Source: Mongoliibacter ruber
GTDB lineage: Bacteria > Bacteroidota > Bacteroidia > Cytophagales > Cyclobacteriaceae
DNA: 64,000 nucleotides
Direction of reading: 5' to 3'
NCBI RefSeq assembly: GCF_003003005.1
Contig: NZ_PVTR01000003.1
Location: 356,890-420,889 of the forward strand
Shown here one piece after another: positions 8,660 to 18,034 of this stretch (the stretch's first letter is position 1; every line of letters begins with the position of its first letter). Below the pieces are notes generated by a model. The model worked only from the letters and a program-made list of their open reading frames with translations. It searched no databases and was not told where the DNA came from. A program made the position numbers and the translations under genes.

Positions 8660-10465
8660 ATGCAAGCCTCATTTTACAAAGTCAACGAACACCATAATCT
8701 ACCAGACCAACCGGGTGTTTATAAATACTATAACGAAGCAGGGGAGCTTATTTATGTAGGCAAAGCCAAAAGCCTTAAAAAAAGAGTCTCTTCATATTTT
8801 GTGAAGGCAACAGGCTTGAACCACAAAACCAGGCGGATGGTAAAGGAAATCATCAAAATTGAGATTGCACTAGTCAATTCTGAATTTGATGCTTTGCTGC
8901 TCGAAAATAATTTAATTAAACAAAATCAGCCCAAATATAATATTCTACTAAGGGATGATAAAACTTACCCATATCTCCTAGTCACTGATGAGCATTTCCC
9001 TCAAATCTACCCGACAAGAAGGATGCAGGCTGGAAAAGGCACCTACTATGGCCCATTTGCTTCGGTCAAAGCTATGAATAATGTTTTGGAACTCATCAGG
9101 TCGATATTTACAGTTCGCACATGCAGACTGGACTTAAGTCCTGAAAAAATCAGGGAAGAAAAATACAAAGTATGCCTAGAATATCATCTTGGCAACTGCT
9201 TAGGTCCATGTGAAGGGCACCAAAAGGAAAAAGATTACTTGAAGGATATTGAGCAAGCCAAACACATTCTGAAGGGTAATTTAGCTTTGGCCAAGAATTT
9301 CTTTAAGGATAAAATGCAGGAAGAAGCTGAAAAACTTGCATTTGAAAAGGCTCAATACTTCAAACAGAAACTTGAGCTTTTAGAAAAGTATCAGGCAAAA
9401 TCTTTGATTGCCAATCCATCAATAAGGGATCTTGATGTCTTCGCCATTGTCACAGATGAGAAGTGTGCATATGTGAACTTCCTAAAGATCATCAATGGCT
9501 CTGTAATCATCACAAAAACGGTAGAACTTAAAAAGAAACTGGACGAAACCGAATCAGAATTGCTCCTCACAGCGATTGTGAGACTTAGAGACCAATTTCA
9601 AAGCAATGCTTCTGAGATTATCATCAATATTCCATTGGATGAAGAGTATGAAGGACTGAATATTTCTGTACCCAAAATCGGAGACAAGAAAAAACTCATT
9701 GACTTGTCTCTTAAAAATGCCAAATACTACAAACAAGAAAAGCTTCTCGCATCAGGTGAAGTAAAGGACAAAAAATTCAGGGTGTTAAAGCAATTACAGT
9801 CAGACTTATCACTCAAAGATATGCCTGATCATATTGAATGCTTCGATAACTCTAATATTCAAGGTACAAATCCAGTGGCAAGCATGGTGTGCTTCCTGAA
9901 CGGCAAACCAGCCATTAAAGAATATCGACACTACCATATCAAAACAGTAGAAGGACCCAATGACTTTGCCAGTATGACGGAAGTGGTGGGAAGAAGATAC
10001 AAGCGCCTCATGGAAGAGGATAAACCCCTTCCTAAACTAATTGTAATAGATGGAGGTAAAGGTCAATTGTCTTCATCTGTAATAGCATTAAAAGAATTAG
10101 GCATATATGGAAAGGTCCCTATAATCGGAATTGCTAAGCGACTGGAAGAAATCTACTTCCCAGAAGATCAATTCCCATTACATATTGATAAAAAATCTGA
10201 ATCCCTGAGACTGTTACAAAGAATTAGAGACGAGGCCCACAGATTTGCAATTACATTCCATAGGAACATAAGGAGTAAAAAAGCGTTTGGTACTGAATTG
10301 ACAAAAGTAGAAGGTATAGGTAAACAAACAGCTGAAAAACTACTTAAGCACTTCAAGTCTATCAAAAAGATCAGAGAAGCTAAGGAAGAGGAGTTCCTCG
10401 AATTAATAGGTGAAGCAAGGACTAAGAAACTTTTGGAATGGCTTGAAAACGAAAAAAGCGGGTAA
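8660..10465 (+). CDS. uvrC: Excinuclease ABC subunit C
   Basis: UvrC makes the two incisions in nucleotide excision repair after UvrA/UvrB find the lesion. The 601-residue protein has an N-terminal GIY-YIG nuclease domain (PGVYKYYNEAGELIYVGKA, about residues 19-37), a cysteine-containing segment (YHLGNCLGPC), a UVR motif region (about 205-240), the RNase H-like C-terminal nuclease (IECFDNSNIQGTNPVASMV), and helix-hairpin-helix repeats at the end (KVEGIGKQTAEKLLKHF). The stop codon lies in the loop of a bidirectional terminator. Confidence 0.97.
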   Translation: MQASFYKVNEHHNLPDQPGVYKYYNEAGELIYVGKAKSLKKRVSSYFVKATGLNHKTRRMVKEIIKIEIALVNSEFDALLLENNLIKQNQPKYNILLRDDKTYPYLLVTDEHFPQIYPTRRMQAGKGTYYGPFASVKAMNNVLELIRSIFTVRTCRLDLSPEKIREEKYKVCLEYHLGNCLGPCEGHQKEKDYLKDIEQAKHILKGNLALAKNFFKDKMQEEAEKLAFEKAQYFKQKLELLEKYQAKSLIANPSIRDLDVFAIVTDEKCAYVNFLKIINGSVIITKTVELKKKLDETESELLLTAIVRLRDQFQSNASEIIINIPLDEEYEGLNISVPKIGDKKKLIDLSLKNAKYYKQEKLLASGEVKDKKFRVLKQLQSDLSLKDMPDHIECFDNSNIQGTNPVASMVCFLNGKPAIKEYRHYHIKTVEGPNDFASMTEVVGRRYKRLMEEDKPLPKLIVIDGGKGQLSSSVIALKELGIYGKVPIIGIAKRLEEIYFPEDQFPLHIDKKSESLRLLQRIRDEAHRFAITFHRNIRSKKAFGTELTKVEGIGKQTAEKLLKHFKSIKKIREAKEEEFLELIGEARTKKLLEWLENEKSG

Positions 10466-10478
10466 AACCCGCTTTTTT
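10452..10478. terminator. Bidirectional terminator between uvrC and gldN
   Basis: AAAAAAGCGGG (10452-10462) pairs perfectly with CCCGCTTTTTT (10468-10478) around a 5-nt loop that contains the uvrC stop codon. A-run and T-run arms make it work for both convergent units. Confidence 0.9.
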
Positions 10479-10491
10479 AATTAAGATATGA

Positions 10492-11304
10492 TTACCATTC
10501 CCAGAGACCATTCTCGTATTCGAGTAACTTGTACTCAAAATCTAGTGCATCTAAGAAGGCTTGCAGTTCTGCATTTGGATTATCCGGGTTCACTTTATCC
10601 GCAATCAAAGCTTCATCTGAATTTGTATACCTTCTGACTATAGCCCTAAACAACCTCAAGTCAAAAGCCTGATCGTATGTAAGGTTTTTGGAAGTGTTTT
10701 GGTAATTGAGCCACTTTGCTTCAGGATGATCTTTGAAGTGATTGTAGAAGTCCTTATACCTGATAAAACCGATAGTTTTTTGACCTGCGTTAGCATTGGT
10801 CGGTGAAGGCATTACAAGCTCTATATATTTAATATCAAACTTAGCCTGAGAATGATGTTTGTCAAATACAAAATCCTCTCTGAAATCTAGGTAATACAAT
10901 TGCTTTACGAAGATACTGTCACCATTTGCTGAAATCCAGAAATTATCTTGAAATTCAGCAATGGATAGAGGTTGCTTAAATTCATCATCAGCAAAAACTT
11001 CGAAAGCATTATCATCTACAATAGCCTTATAAATATTATTCATAATACCATTGTTTTTGGTATCGCCAGAACCATACAAAGGCACATTGTATTTTTCCCT
11101 TAGGTCAATTCTTCTCCAAACTGCGATTTGATACATTTTATCATCTTCGCGCATTGGTCTTGCAGAATACACCGTATCCATTTGGAACCTTCTGTCTCCT
11201 GTATTGGATGGACTTACGCTTGTAGCACCTTGTGCAAAAACGTCAAGTCCAAAGAAAACTCCAATTAGAGTAAATATGCCGATAAGTTTAGCTTTTAATT
11301 TCAT
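10492..11304 (-). CDS. gldN: Gliding motility / type IX secretion protein GldN (PorN)
   Basis: GldN forms periplasmic rings with GldK under the outer membrane in the type IX secretion system. The product has 270 residues with a signal peptide (cleavage near DVFAQGATS) and the conserved body beginning DTVYSARPMREDDKMY and running through VWRRIDLREKYNVPL. No TM segment follows the signal. It is the last gene of the gldKLMN cluster, 44 nt after gldM, and ends at a bidirectional terminator. Confidence 0.93.
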   Translation of the reverse strand: MKLKAKLIGIFTLIGVFFGLDVFAQGATSVSPSNTGDRRFQMDTVYSARPMREDDKMYQIAVWRRIDLREKYNVPLYGSGDTKNNGIMNNIYKAIVDDNAFEVFADDEFKQPLSIAEFQDNFWISANGDSIFVKQLYYLDFREDFVFDKHHSQAKFDIKYIELVMPSPTNANAGQKTIGFIRYKDFYNHFKDHPEAKWLNYQNTSKNLTYDQAFDLRLFRAIVRRYTNSDEALIADKVNPDNPNAELQAFLDALDFEYKLLEYENGLWEW

Positions 11305-11348
11305 AGCTAAGTCTATTTAGTAATTCCGTCAGTATAACGAAATTGGTT

Positions 11349-12950
11349 TTATTTAATTGCCATCCTGATAATTTCAGGTTGGTTATTTTTGATCTTATTA
11401 CCCCTAAAGTTTGTTCTGGTAACTTCTGTTACCCTAATCACCAAGGCGTCACCACTTCTTGCAGCTGCAAGGAGGTTTCTAATCGCAACATTTTCTCCAC
11501 TGATCTGAACTCTCTCACGAGGCACTTCATTTCTTAGAAGGATAACTTCTCCTGCCGAAACTTCAAAGTTTGCATCTCTTGCCATAGTTCTTCCAAAGTT
11601 GGCCTCCGGTACCGCTCTTACCATTAATGATTGAGGTCCAGGAGCTGGGTAAGCCACACTTAGATCAATAGCACCACGAGCATCAAACAACCTGATTGTT
11701 GGAGCAGGAACAGGTTTGATATCGTAATCTACATTACCGATTTTATTGCCACCACTACTTACACCGATCACAACTTTACCTGAGTTTCCAGGAATAACAG
11801 TTACCTGACCTGGTCTTTGACCTTTTATGATGTTACCATTTGTAACAGTAAAGTCAGGTGCATAATTATTACCGAGAGCTGGCACATCAATCGTCAAATC
11901 ATTAGCACAATCTGCATAAAGCTGATTTACCACCTCAGAAGTAACCCTGATAACAGGTTGAGCTACGAAGTATTCATAATCTACATTCAAGACAGAATCC
12001 TTACCTGCGATATTTACAGTAATCTCACCTTTCAAAGTTTGTCTTGCAAGACCTCTGTCATCATACTGACCTGCTGGAGGTACAGTGAAACTGATTTCAC
12101 CAAAACCATCAACTACCGGTACTTCTCTTCCATTTACAGTCATCTTTGGCTGTGCAGAAGAAGATGAGGATGCAATAAATAAATTACCTTCAAACTTAGT
12201 ACCCGCAGCAACTACATTAGAACTTGCCGCTACACTCGCTTTAAATACATCCGATTTAAAATAGAATGTTCCGATAGAACTTGTGATAGCTGATAATGCT
12301 TCACCTTCGATATTCAATACCTCATTTTGGTATTGAGAGATCAAGGCCATTACTGCACCCACTGGAGATTTCACAAAATTCAAATTGACGAAGGTTTTAT
12401 TCCTTGCCTCTGAATCATTTTTGAAGATCTCTATGTCTTTGGCATCTTTAGCAATGTCTTGGAATTGAAGTTCAATACCCAATCCAGCTAATATTCTGGT
12501 AATTTCAGTAGGATAAGAATTTAATCTTTCCTGCATTTCTAGACCTTTCCCTTGATTATTGAAAATCTGGCCCGGTACATCTACATTTTTCAAGCTAGAT
12601 GTTCTGTACATACCTTGATCATCTTTTGCATTAGATTGAGTGATCAATTCCTGCTTAAGTCCTTCTAAGTAAGTATAAACTTCAGCACTTGCTTTACGCA
12701 CTTCGCTTGATGCAGCTACTTTTGGTAAATCTCTTTCGTTATTACCTTGTTGTTCTACCGTATTGGCAATGGATGAAACGGTGAATTCATTTTTTTGAAT
12801 GAAATTCTTTGCCGTTCTTTCAAGGCCATCGTTAAGTAGTACAAATTTTTGTAGGATTTGGTTACTTACCTGTAAAGCCAGCAAAGCTGTCAATACAAGG
12901 TACATCATACCAATCATCCGTTGTCTTGGTGTCTCTTTAGCTCCTGCCAT
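11349..12950 (-). CDS. gldM: Gliding motility / type IX secretion motor protein GldM (PorM)
   Basis: GldM forms the periplasmic shaft of the proton-driven rotary motor with GldL. The 533-residue protein starts with MAGAKETPRQRMIGMMYLV, giving one N-terminal transmembrane helix (about 12-30), then a long helical region followed by four stacked beta domains. This is the usual GldM length and layout. It lies 39 nt after gldL and 44 nt before gldN. Confidence 0.95.
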   Translation of the reverse strand: MAGAKETPRQRMIGMMYLVLTALLALQVSNQILQKFVLLNDGLERTAKNFIQKNEFTVSSIANTVEQQGNNERDLPKVAASSEVRKASAEVYTYLEGLKQELITQSNAKDDQGMYRTSSLKNVDVPGQIFNNQGKGLEMQERLNSYPTEITRILAGLGIELQFQDIAKDAKDIEIFKNDSEARNKTFVNLNFVKSPVGAVMALISQYQNEVLNIEGEALSAITSSIGTFYFKSDVFKASVAASSNVVAAGTKFEGNLFIASSSSSAQPKMTVNGREVPVVDGFGEISFTVPPAGQYDDRGLARQTLKGEITVNIAGKDSVLNVDYEYFVAQPVIRVTSEVVNQLYADCANDLTIDVPALGNNYAPDFTVTNGNIIKGQRPGQVTVIPGNSGKVVIGVSSGGNKIGNVDYDIKPVPAPTIRLFDARGAIDLSVAYPAPGPQSLMVRAVPEANFGRTMARDANFEVSAGEVILLRNEVPRERVQISGENVAIRNLLAAARSGDALVIRVTEVTRTNFRGNKIKNNQPEIIRMAIK

Positions 12951-12989
12951 TTTACAATTCTAAAAGATTAAACATTTTTTAAATTTGGC

Positions 12990-13787
12990 TTAACCTTTCA
13001 TGGCTGTTAGCATACCGCCATAGATTTTATTCAAAGAACTTACGTTTTGATTCAATTTGGCTAATTCATTTTTGAAAGCCTCAGTTTCTTTTCCAGCCTC
13101 AGCAAGTCCTTCCATGGCCACTGTAACATTTGAATAGAATTTATTCAATGTTTTGACATGGCTTTGTGCATCTTGAAGCTCCATTTCATAGACATTATTA
13201 AGGGCAGAAAGATTTTTGGTGACGGTCAATACCTGACCATGATATGCTTTTGCATCTTCTGAGGCTGAAGATAGTTCTGTAAGAGCCGCAGCGGTCTTAC
13301 CATAAGATTGATTGATATCAACAAGGGTTTTAGAAGCTGATTTTACATTATCAGCATATTCATTTGTGGCAACTGCCGCATCTGAAATTTTACCCATTTT
13401 CTCAGCGGAGGAAGCTAAGTTTTGAATTCCTTTGCCTAAACTGTCAAATAATTCAGGTCCAATTTTGGCATTTGCCAACATCTCGTCAAATTTCTGAGAG
13501 ATGCCATCATTTGCAGAGGATTTTGCAGGTTTTTTGACTGTAGGTTCTGCTCCAGCTAACTCCGGATAGACCTTTGTCCAGTCGATTTCTTCTTGTTTTG
13601 GTTCAAATGCTGAGAGGAAAAAAATTAATGCCTCAGTGGTTAGTCCGACTCCAATCATCAAACTGGCTCCTTGCCAGTCAAGAATCTTAAACATAGCACC
13701 CAGGATTACGATAGAAGCACCGATACCATAAATTTTAGGCATGATGTCGCCGTAAAATTTGTATTTGAATGAATTGTTCTTTGCCAT
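12990..13787 (-). CDS. gldL: Gliding motility / type IX secretion motor protein GldL (PorL)
   Basis: GldL is the inner-membrane stator-like partner of GldM that uses the proton gradient. The 265 residues begin MAKNNSFKYKFYGDIMPKIYG; two transmembrane helices follow (about 17-36 and 42-62), then a short acidic loop with FEPKQEEIDW and a long coiled cytoplasmic tail. The glutamate in GLTTEALIFFLSAFEP sits in the second helix, where the family has its functional acidic residue. It is 54 nt after gldK. Confidence 0.95.
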   Translation of the reverse strand: MAKNNSFKYKFYGDIMPKIYGIGASIVILGAMFKILDWQGASLMIGVGLTTEALIFFLSAFEPKQEEIDWTKVYPELAGAEPTVKKPAKSSANDGISQKFDEMLANAKIGPELFDSLGKGIQNLASSAEKMGKISDAAVATNEYADNVKSASKTLVDINQSYGKTAAALTELSSASEDAKAYHGQVLTVTKNLSALNNVYEMELQDAQSHVKTLNKFYSNVTVAMEGLAEAGKETEAFKNELAKLNQNVSSLNKIYGGMLTAMKG

Positions 13788-13841
13788 TTTAATAGAATGT
13801 GAGCGATTAAGTGTTAATTGTTATAATTGATTGTTGTTTAT

Positions 13842-14945
13842 TTATCTTCTTCTTCTTCTGTTGTTATTCACATCCATTGAGCCTGATCTTCCGATAAACG
13901 TCATGGATGTCCTGAAACCTATGTGTGCAGTTTTGACGTCTTGGTATTCGTAGGTTCTGGTGCTTGTTTCAAGATAATGTGCTATATCTTTCCAAGATCC
14001 ACCTCTAATAATTTTTCTGGATTCATTTGGATCATTATAAACTGGATCCAAATCCCAAGTAATGGCACTGGCTACAGGGTTGTAGGCATCCATGACCCAT
14101 TCGGATACATTTCCCGCCATATTATAAAGGCCAAAACCATTAGGTGCAAAAACATCAACGGGTGCTGTGTAAGCAAATCCATCATCAATATAATTACCTC
14201 TTCCAGGCTTGAAGTTGGCCATAAGGCAACCTCTTTTATTTTTGGTGTAAGGACCTCCCCAAGGGTATTTGGCTACATCTTTACCTCCTTTTGCTGCGTA
14301 CTCCCACTCAGCTTCTGATGGAAGACGGAATCCAGGCATGTCAAAATCCGATCTGTCATTGGCTCGCATGTGGTAAGTTCTCCATTCACAGTACATTTGG
14401 GCTTGTTCCCAACTTACACCTACGACAGGATAATTATCAAATGCAGGGTGATCAAAATAAAACTCCATTAGTGGATCTCCATAATGGTAAGAAAAACTGG
14501 TAGACCATACAGTGGTGTCTGGAAGGACTTCATCCAAGTTGAAGGTAGGTGGCTCTTTTAGAGTTGTGGGTGTTCCATAATCATACTCTCCAAGTCTTAC
14601 CGCTTCCAAAAATTGTCTGTATTTATTATTGGACACTTCATACTTGTCCATATAAAATTCAGAGATTGTTATCTGTTTGTTGAAAGAAGATTGGGTATGT
14701 GCGATATCTTCATCAGCTTGACCCATCCAAAAAGTCCCTGCCTTAATAGCGACCATATCGACCGGTAAATTTTGCTGCCAGTTTGCTCTTTTGGGAACAC
14801 CTGTGACTTCACCTCTCCGATTGTCTTTTTCACTTGCACTTCCCCTCTTGCCAAACAGGCCACATCCCTGTAACATACCGGCTACCAAGACGGCTGTAAT
14901 AAGGGGGAAAATCCGAGCATTCATTTTACTATACATAAAATACAC
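13842..14945 (-). CDS. gldK: Gliding motility / type IX secretion lipoprotein GldK (PorK)
   Basis: GldK is an outer-membrane lipoprotein with a formylglycine-generating-enzyme fold that builds the periplasmic ring with GldN. The longest frame has 367 residues. The internal ATG at 14924 (MNARIFPLITAVLVAGMLQGC) gives the better lipoprotein signal, with the lipid-accepting cysteine in LQGCGLF, so I favour that start. FGE-fold motifs include VGVSWEQAQMYCEWRT, GFRLPSEAEWEYAAKGG and NVSEWVMDAY. The C-terminus ends in an arginine run (NNNRRRRR). It is first of the four gld genes, behind porP/sprF. Confidence 0.94.
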   Translation of the reverse strand: MYFMYSKMNARIFPLITAVLVAGMLQGCGLFGKRGSASEKDNRRGEVTGVPKRANWQQNLPVDMVAIKAGTFWMGQADEDIAHTQSSFNKQITISEFYMDKYEVSNNKYRQFLEAVRLGEYDYGTPTTLKEPPTFNLDEVLPDTTVWSTSFSYHYGDPLMEFYFDHPAFDNYPVVGVSWEQAQMYCEWRTYHMRANDRSDFDMPGFRLPSEAEWEYAAKGGKDVAKYPWGGPYTKNKRGCLMANFKPGRGNYIDDGFAYTAPVDVFAPNGFGLYNMAGNVSEWVMDAYNPVASAITWDLDPVYNDPNESRKIIRGGSWKDIAHYLETSTRTYEYQDVKTAHIGFRTSMTFIGRSGSMDVNNNRRRRR

Positions 14946-15053
14946 TAATTAAGTTATGTAGATAACTGCACATATTTGTTTGTCTACGAAAGCGAAATTT
15001 AAAGGAAAATATAAGAATAACACAAGCTAATTGTTATATTTCCTAGAATATTT

Positions 15054-16031
15054 TTAAAATCTAAACCTAGGCGTTCTCTGTATTACTCTTTCAAACTCCC
15101 TGCTTAAAGGAACAAGATTATAAGTTAGCATAAACTCATGACTTGTAGGGGATTTGGCTTCGAGCCCACCAACCACCAAATCAAAGGCATATCCTAATCT
15201 TAAAGAATTATCCCTTAAGATGCTGTAGCCTAACAATAATGATACCGATTCTTCTCCACGATAGGCTAAACCTCCACTTATTTTTTGATTATGTGTCGCT
15301 ATAACGCTTAGATCATATGAAAAATTATTGAAGGAGACAGATTTTAATAAAAAACTTGGCTCAAACTCCCACATTGCAAAAGTTTTTATCCTATAACCAA
15401 ATAATAAATAACTATGATTTCTAAGCTGGTTTTCAAAACCGGGAGCATCTACTCCAAAGTCAAAGCCCGGTTGATTTAAATGTCTACTGCTCAAACCTAC
15501 GTAGTAATTGCCTCTGTCATAAATAGCTCCTAGCCCAAAGTTGAAATTAATCTGGGTATCACTACCCTCTCCTGGAAGGTTTGGGTCGGGGTTAACCGTT
15601 CTGAGCTCATCATACTTTAAAGTACTGGAAAAAACACCTCCTGAAGCCCCAACGCTCAACACACCTCTTCTCATATTCCTATGATAGGCTAAAGAAAGAT
15701 TAATTTCTTGATTATTGGTAACACCAATATTGTCATTGATGAAAGTCAGGCCATAACCGATTTTATAATCTTCCAATAAACCAGTTGCGGTGATCAGCTG
15801 GGTAACAGGTGCCTGCCCCCCAGACCCCTGGTAATTCATCCACTGGGTACGATGAAGTGCTGTAAATCTATATCCTGCATCTTTTCCTGAAAATGCTGGA
15901 TTATAAAATAGCCCATTATACATGTACTGAGTGAACTGAGGATCCTGCTGACCCAAAGCCGAGGGGACTTCATAAATTCCGCAAAAAATTAATACTAATA
16001 AGACGACTTTTGGAATTTTCAGCTTATCCAT
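15054..16031 (-). CDS. PorP/SprF family type IX secretion outer-membrane protein
   Basis: PorP/SprF proteins are outer-membrane beta-barrels that help attach or export specific type IX substrates. The 325-residue protein has a signal peptide (to about ALGQ) and the family signature QDPQFTQYMYNGLFYNPAFSG, followed by AGYRFTALHRTQWMNY and alternating beta strands ending in an aromatic residue (PRFRF). Next to gldK this is the standard Bacteroidota arrangement and fits the PorP that works with the GldK ring. The gap to gldK is 108 nt or more, so gldK may have its own promoter. Confidence 0.92.
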   Translation of the reverse strand: MDKLKIPKVVLLVLIFCGIYEVPSALGQQDPQFTQYMYNGLFYNPAFSGKDAGYRFTALHRTQWMNYQGSGGQAPVTQLITATGLLEDYKIGYGLTFINDNIGVTNNQEINLSLAYHRNMRRGVLSVGASGGVFSSTLKYDELRTVNPDPNLPGEGSDTQINFNFGLGAIYDRGNYYVGLSSRHLNQPGFDFGVDAPGFENQLRNHSYLLFGYRIKTFAMWEFEPSFLLKSVSFNNFSYDLSVIATHNQKISGGLAYRGEESVSLLLGYSILRDNSLRLGYAFDLVVGGLEAKSPTSHEFMLTYNLVPLSREFERVIQRTPRFRF

Positions 16032-16097
16032 GCAAGTGAAGTTCTTTAATTAAACCCTATTCTACATATTAAAACTGAAAAAGCCCACAAAAGATTA

Positions 16098-16877
16098 TCA
16101 ATCTCCTAAATTATTTGCCTTTTTGATATAAAGTTCCAATGCTCCAGTCATACTTGGCGCGTTAGGCATAGGTGCTTCAATATCCAAAATTAGGCCTTGA
16201 TCTCTCACTTCACTCGCTGTGGTGGGGCCGAAAGCAGCTATTCTGGTTTCATTTTGCTTAAAATCAGGGAAATTGTGGGTGAGTGACTTGATACCCGAAG
16301 GACTGAAAAATGCCAGAACATCATATTTGATATCTCTCAGGTCAGTTAGGTCTGCAGCCACGGTATGATAAATGACAGCCTCAGTAAATTCGATATTGGA
16401 TTTTGTGAAATAATTCGGGATTTCATCCTTCCTGATATCCGAGCATGGAAAGAGATACTTTTCAGATTTATGCTTTTTGAAATAATCAAATAAGTCTGAT
16501 GCAGTCTTTTGACCTACAAAAAGTTTTCTTTTTCTGATGACAATATATTTTTGAAGATAATGAGCCGTTTGATCAGAAATACAGAAATACTTCATATCAG
16601 CAGGCATTTCTATTTTCAATTCCTTACAAATTGTAAAAAAATGATCAATGGCATTTCTGCTTGTAAATACCACAGCAGTATGCTTTAGAATATCAATTTT
16701 CTGCTTCCTGAATTCCTTGATAGATACCGCCTGCACTTCTATAAATTGTCGGAAGTCAATCTTTAAATTGTACTTCTCAGCAAGTTGAAAATAGGGTGAA
16801 TTTGGATCGTTGGGTTTTGGCTGGGAAACCAGAATACTTTTAACCGGATTAAGCCTGTCTTTGGTACCTTTACTCAT
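16098..16877 (-). CDS. hemD: Uroporphyrinogen-III synthase
   Basis: HemD closes hydroxymethylbilane to uroporphyrinogen III in tetrapyrrole synthesis. The 259-residue protein shows the two-domain pattern of the family: AVVFTSRNAIDHFF in the first domain and LAFFSPSGIKSL, then RIAAFGPTTASEVRDQGL in the second, which are the typical conserved blocks. It lies between a DUF4271 gene and porP/sprF (66 nt), the usual position in Bacteroidota although its link to secretion is not obvious. Confidence 0.9.
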   Translation of the reverse strand: MSKGTKDRLNPVKSILVSQPKPNDPNSPYFQLAEKYNLKIDFRQFIEVQAVSIKEFRKQKIDILKHTAVVFTSRNAIDHFFTICKELKIEMPADMKYFCISDQTAHYLQKYIVIRKRKLFVGQKTASDLFDYFKKHKSEKYLFPCSDIRKDEIPNYFTKSNIEFTEAVIYHTVAADLTDLRDIKYDVLAFFSPSGIKSLTHNFPDFKQNETRIAAFGPTTASEVRDQGLILDIEAPMPNAPSMTGALELYIKKANNLGD

Positions 16878-16915
16878 ATTCTTAATCTTCTCCTTAAAAT
16901 TTTTTACTTACTTGA

Positions 16916-18031
16916 CTATCCTATGATCATTTTGGAAATAATCAGAAACGGAATCAGTTCTGCGGTGCAAATGTAAGCAAATAAATGGTAATTTTTAAAG
17001 GGCACTCGATTTACCAAAATTATAAACAGGTAGGTGACCCCTATGAGGTAGACCCAAAAGAAAGACCATAGTGCAACTGTAACTACCTCTCCAATAGCTG
17101 CCTGATCATTAAGATAAAAATAGGTGATCGCAAGAGTAATTAGGAACAAAGAAATAGAAAGTAACCTCAACAAATAAAAGAAATGTGAAAATTCGTATTT
17201 CCCCAAATCAAATACTGCTACAAGTATTTTAAGCACTATAAATTTCAAAATAAACAAGAAAACCAATATTACTGACCCTAACATCCAATTAAAAAACAGG
17301 CTGTTCAAACCTCCTACCATCATCTCATTTAATATTTGGATTTCATTTACATACGCCACCATCATGATATTCAGCATCAGCAGCATACTCATCATCAATA
17401 GATAAAAAATCACGTCTAAAGAAAAAAACTTTTGAAATATTCCAGCCTCAGAGAAGTCCTCAGCAGTGATCAGCTTTTTGGGAGTTACAAAGTATTCTAA
17501 TACCACAGGAAAAATCCCTTTGAAAATGGATGCCAGCAATAATATTATCACAAGCCCGCTCAAATAAAAGTCGCTAAAGGAAGAAAGTTTCCTTTTCCCT
17601 AAATCAAATTCTCCCAAAAAAGGCAATTCTTCGGATATCCGCTGATTGCTGAAATAACCTTTTTTCACAGAAAGATCAGATAACCTGTTGCTATCATTAA
17701 GAGCTGTAAATTCTACATTGTAGTTGCTTCCGCTTACGAAAAGACCCTTGAGCCTGTCAATACCTATCGTCAACAAAGTATCTTCCATCGTATGGAACCA
17801 AAGTTTTTCATTCATAAATATGGTAGTCCCTCCTGGAATGTCAAACTTGAAATTGCTTTTTGGAAATGTTGCTAAGTCAAGGGTGACTTGTGAGGTGTAA
17901 CTGGAACCCAACCAACCTCTCTGATGACTTCCTCTTAACTTCGAATCATAGTTCTCTATAATCTGAGCAGATAATGATGAGGTCAGAATAAAAAAAATCA
18001 ATGTGCTTAGAATGCTGAGCTTTTTTCCCAT
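16916..18031 (-). CDS. DUF4271 multi-pass membrane protein
   Basis: The function is unknown. The 371 residues have a signal peptide (to about SLSAQ), a periplasmic beta-rich part of some 130 residues, then about seven transmembrane helices from residue 150 to the end. This is the DUF4271 layout found upstream of hemD and T9SS genes in many Bacteroidota. It starts 3 nt after the Omp85-like gene and 38 nt before hemD, so it is co-transcribed. An envelope role is inferred from context only. Confidence 0.8.
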   Translation of the reverse strand: MGKKLSILSTLIFFILTSSLSAQIIENYDSKLRGSHQRGWLGSSYTSQVTLDLATFPKSNFKFDIPGGTTIFMNEKLWFHTMEDTLLTIGIDRLKGLFVSGSNYNVEFTALNDSNRLSDLSVKKGYFSNQRISEELPFLGEFDLGKRKLSSFSDFYLSGLVIILLLASIFKGIFPVVLEYFVTPKKLITAEDFSEAGIFQKFFSLDVIFYLLMMSMLLMLNIMMVAYVNEIQILNEMMVGGLNSLFFNWMLGSVILVFLFILKFIVLKILVAVFDLGKYEFSHFFYLLRLLSISLFLITLAITYFYLNDQAAIGEVVTVALWSFFWVYLIGVTYLFIILVNRVPFKNYHLFAYICTAELIPFLIISKMIIG

Positions 18032-18034
18032 AAT

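Noticed and set aside
13923-14318. 131-codon plus-strand ORF antisense to gldK
   Set aside because: It lies inside the clear gldK frame and its translation shows no domain.
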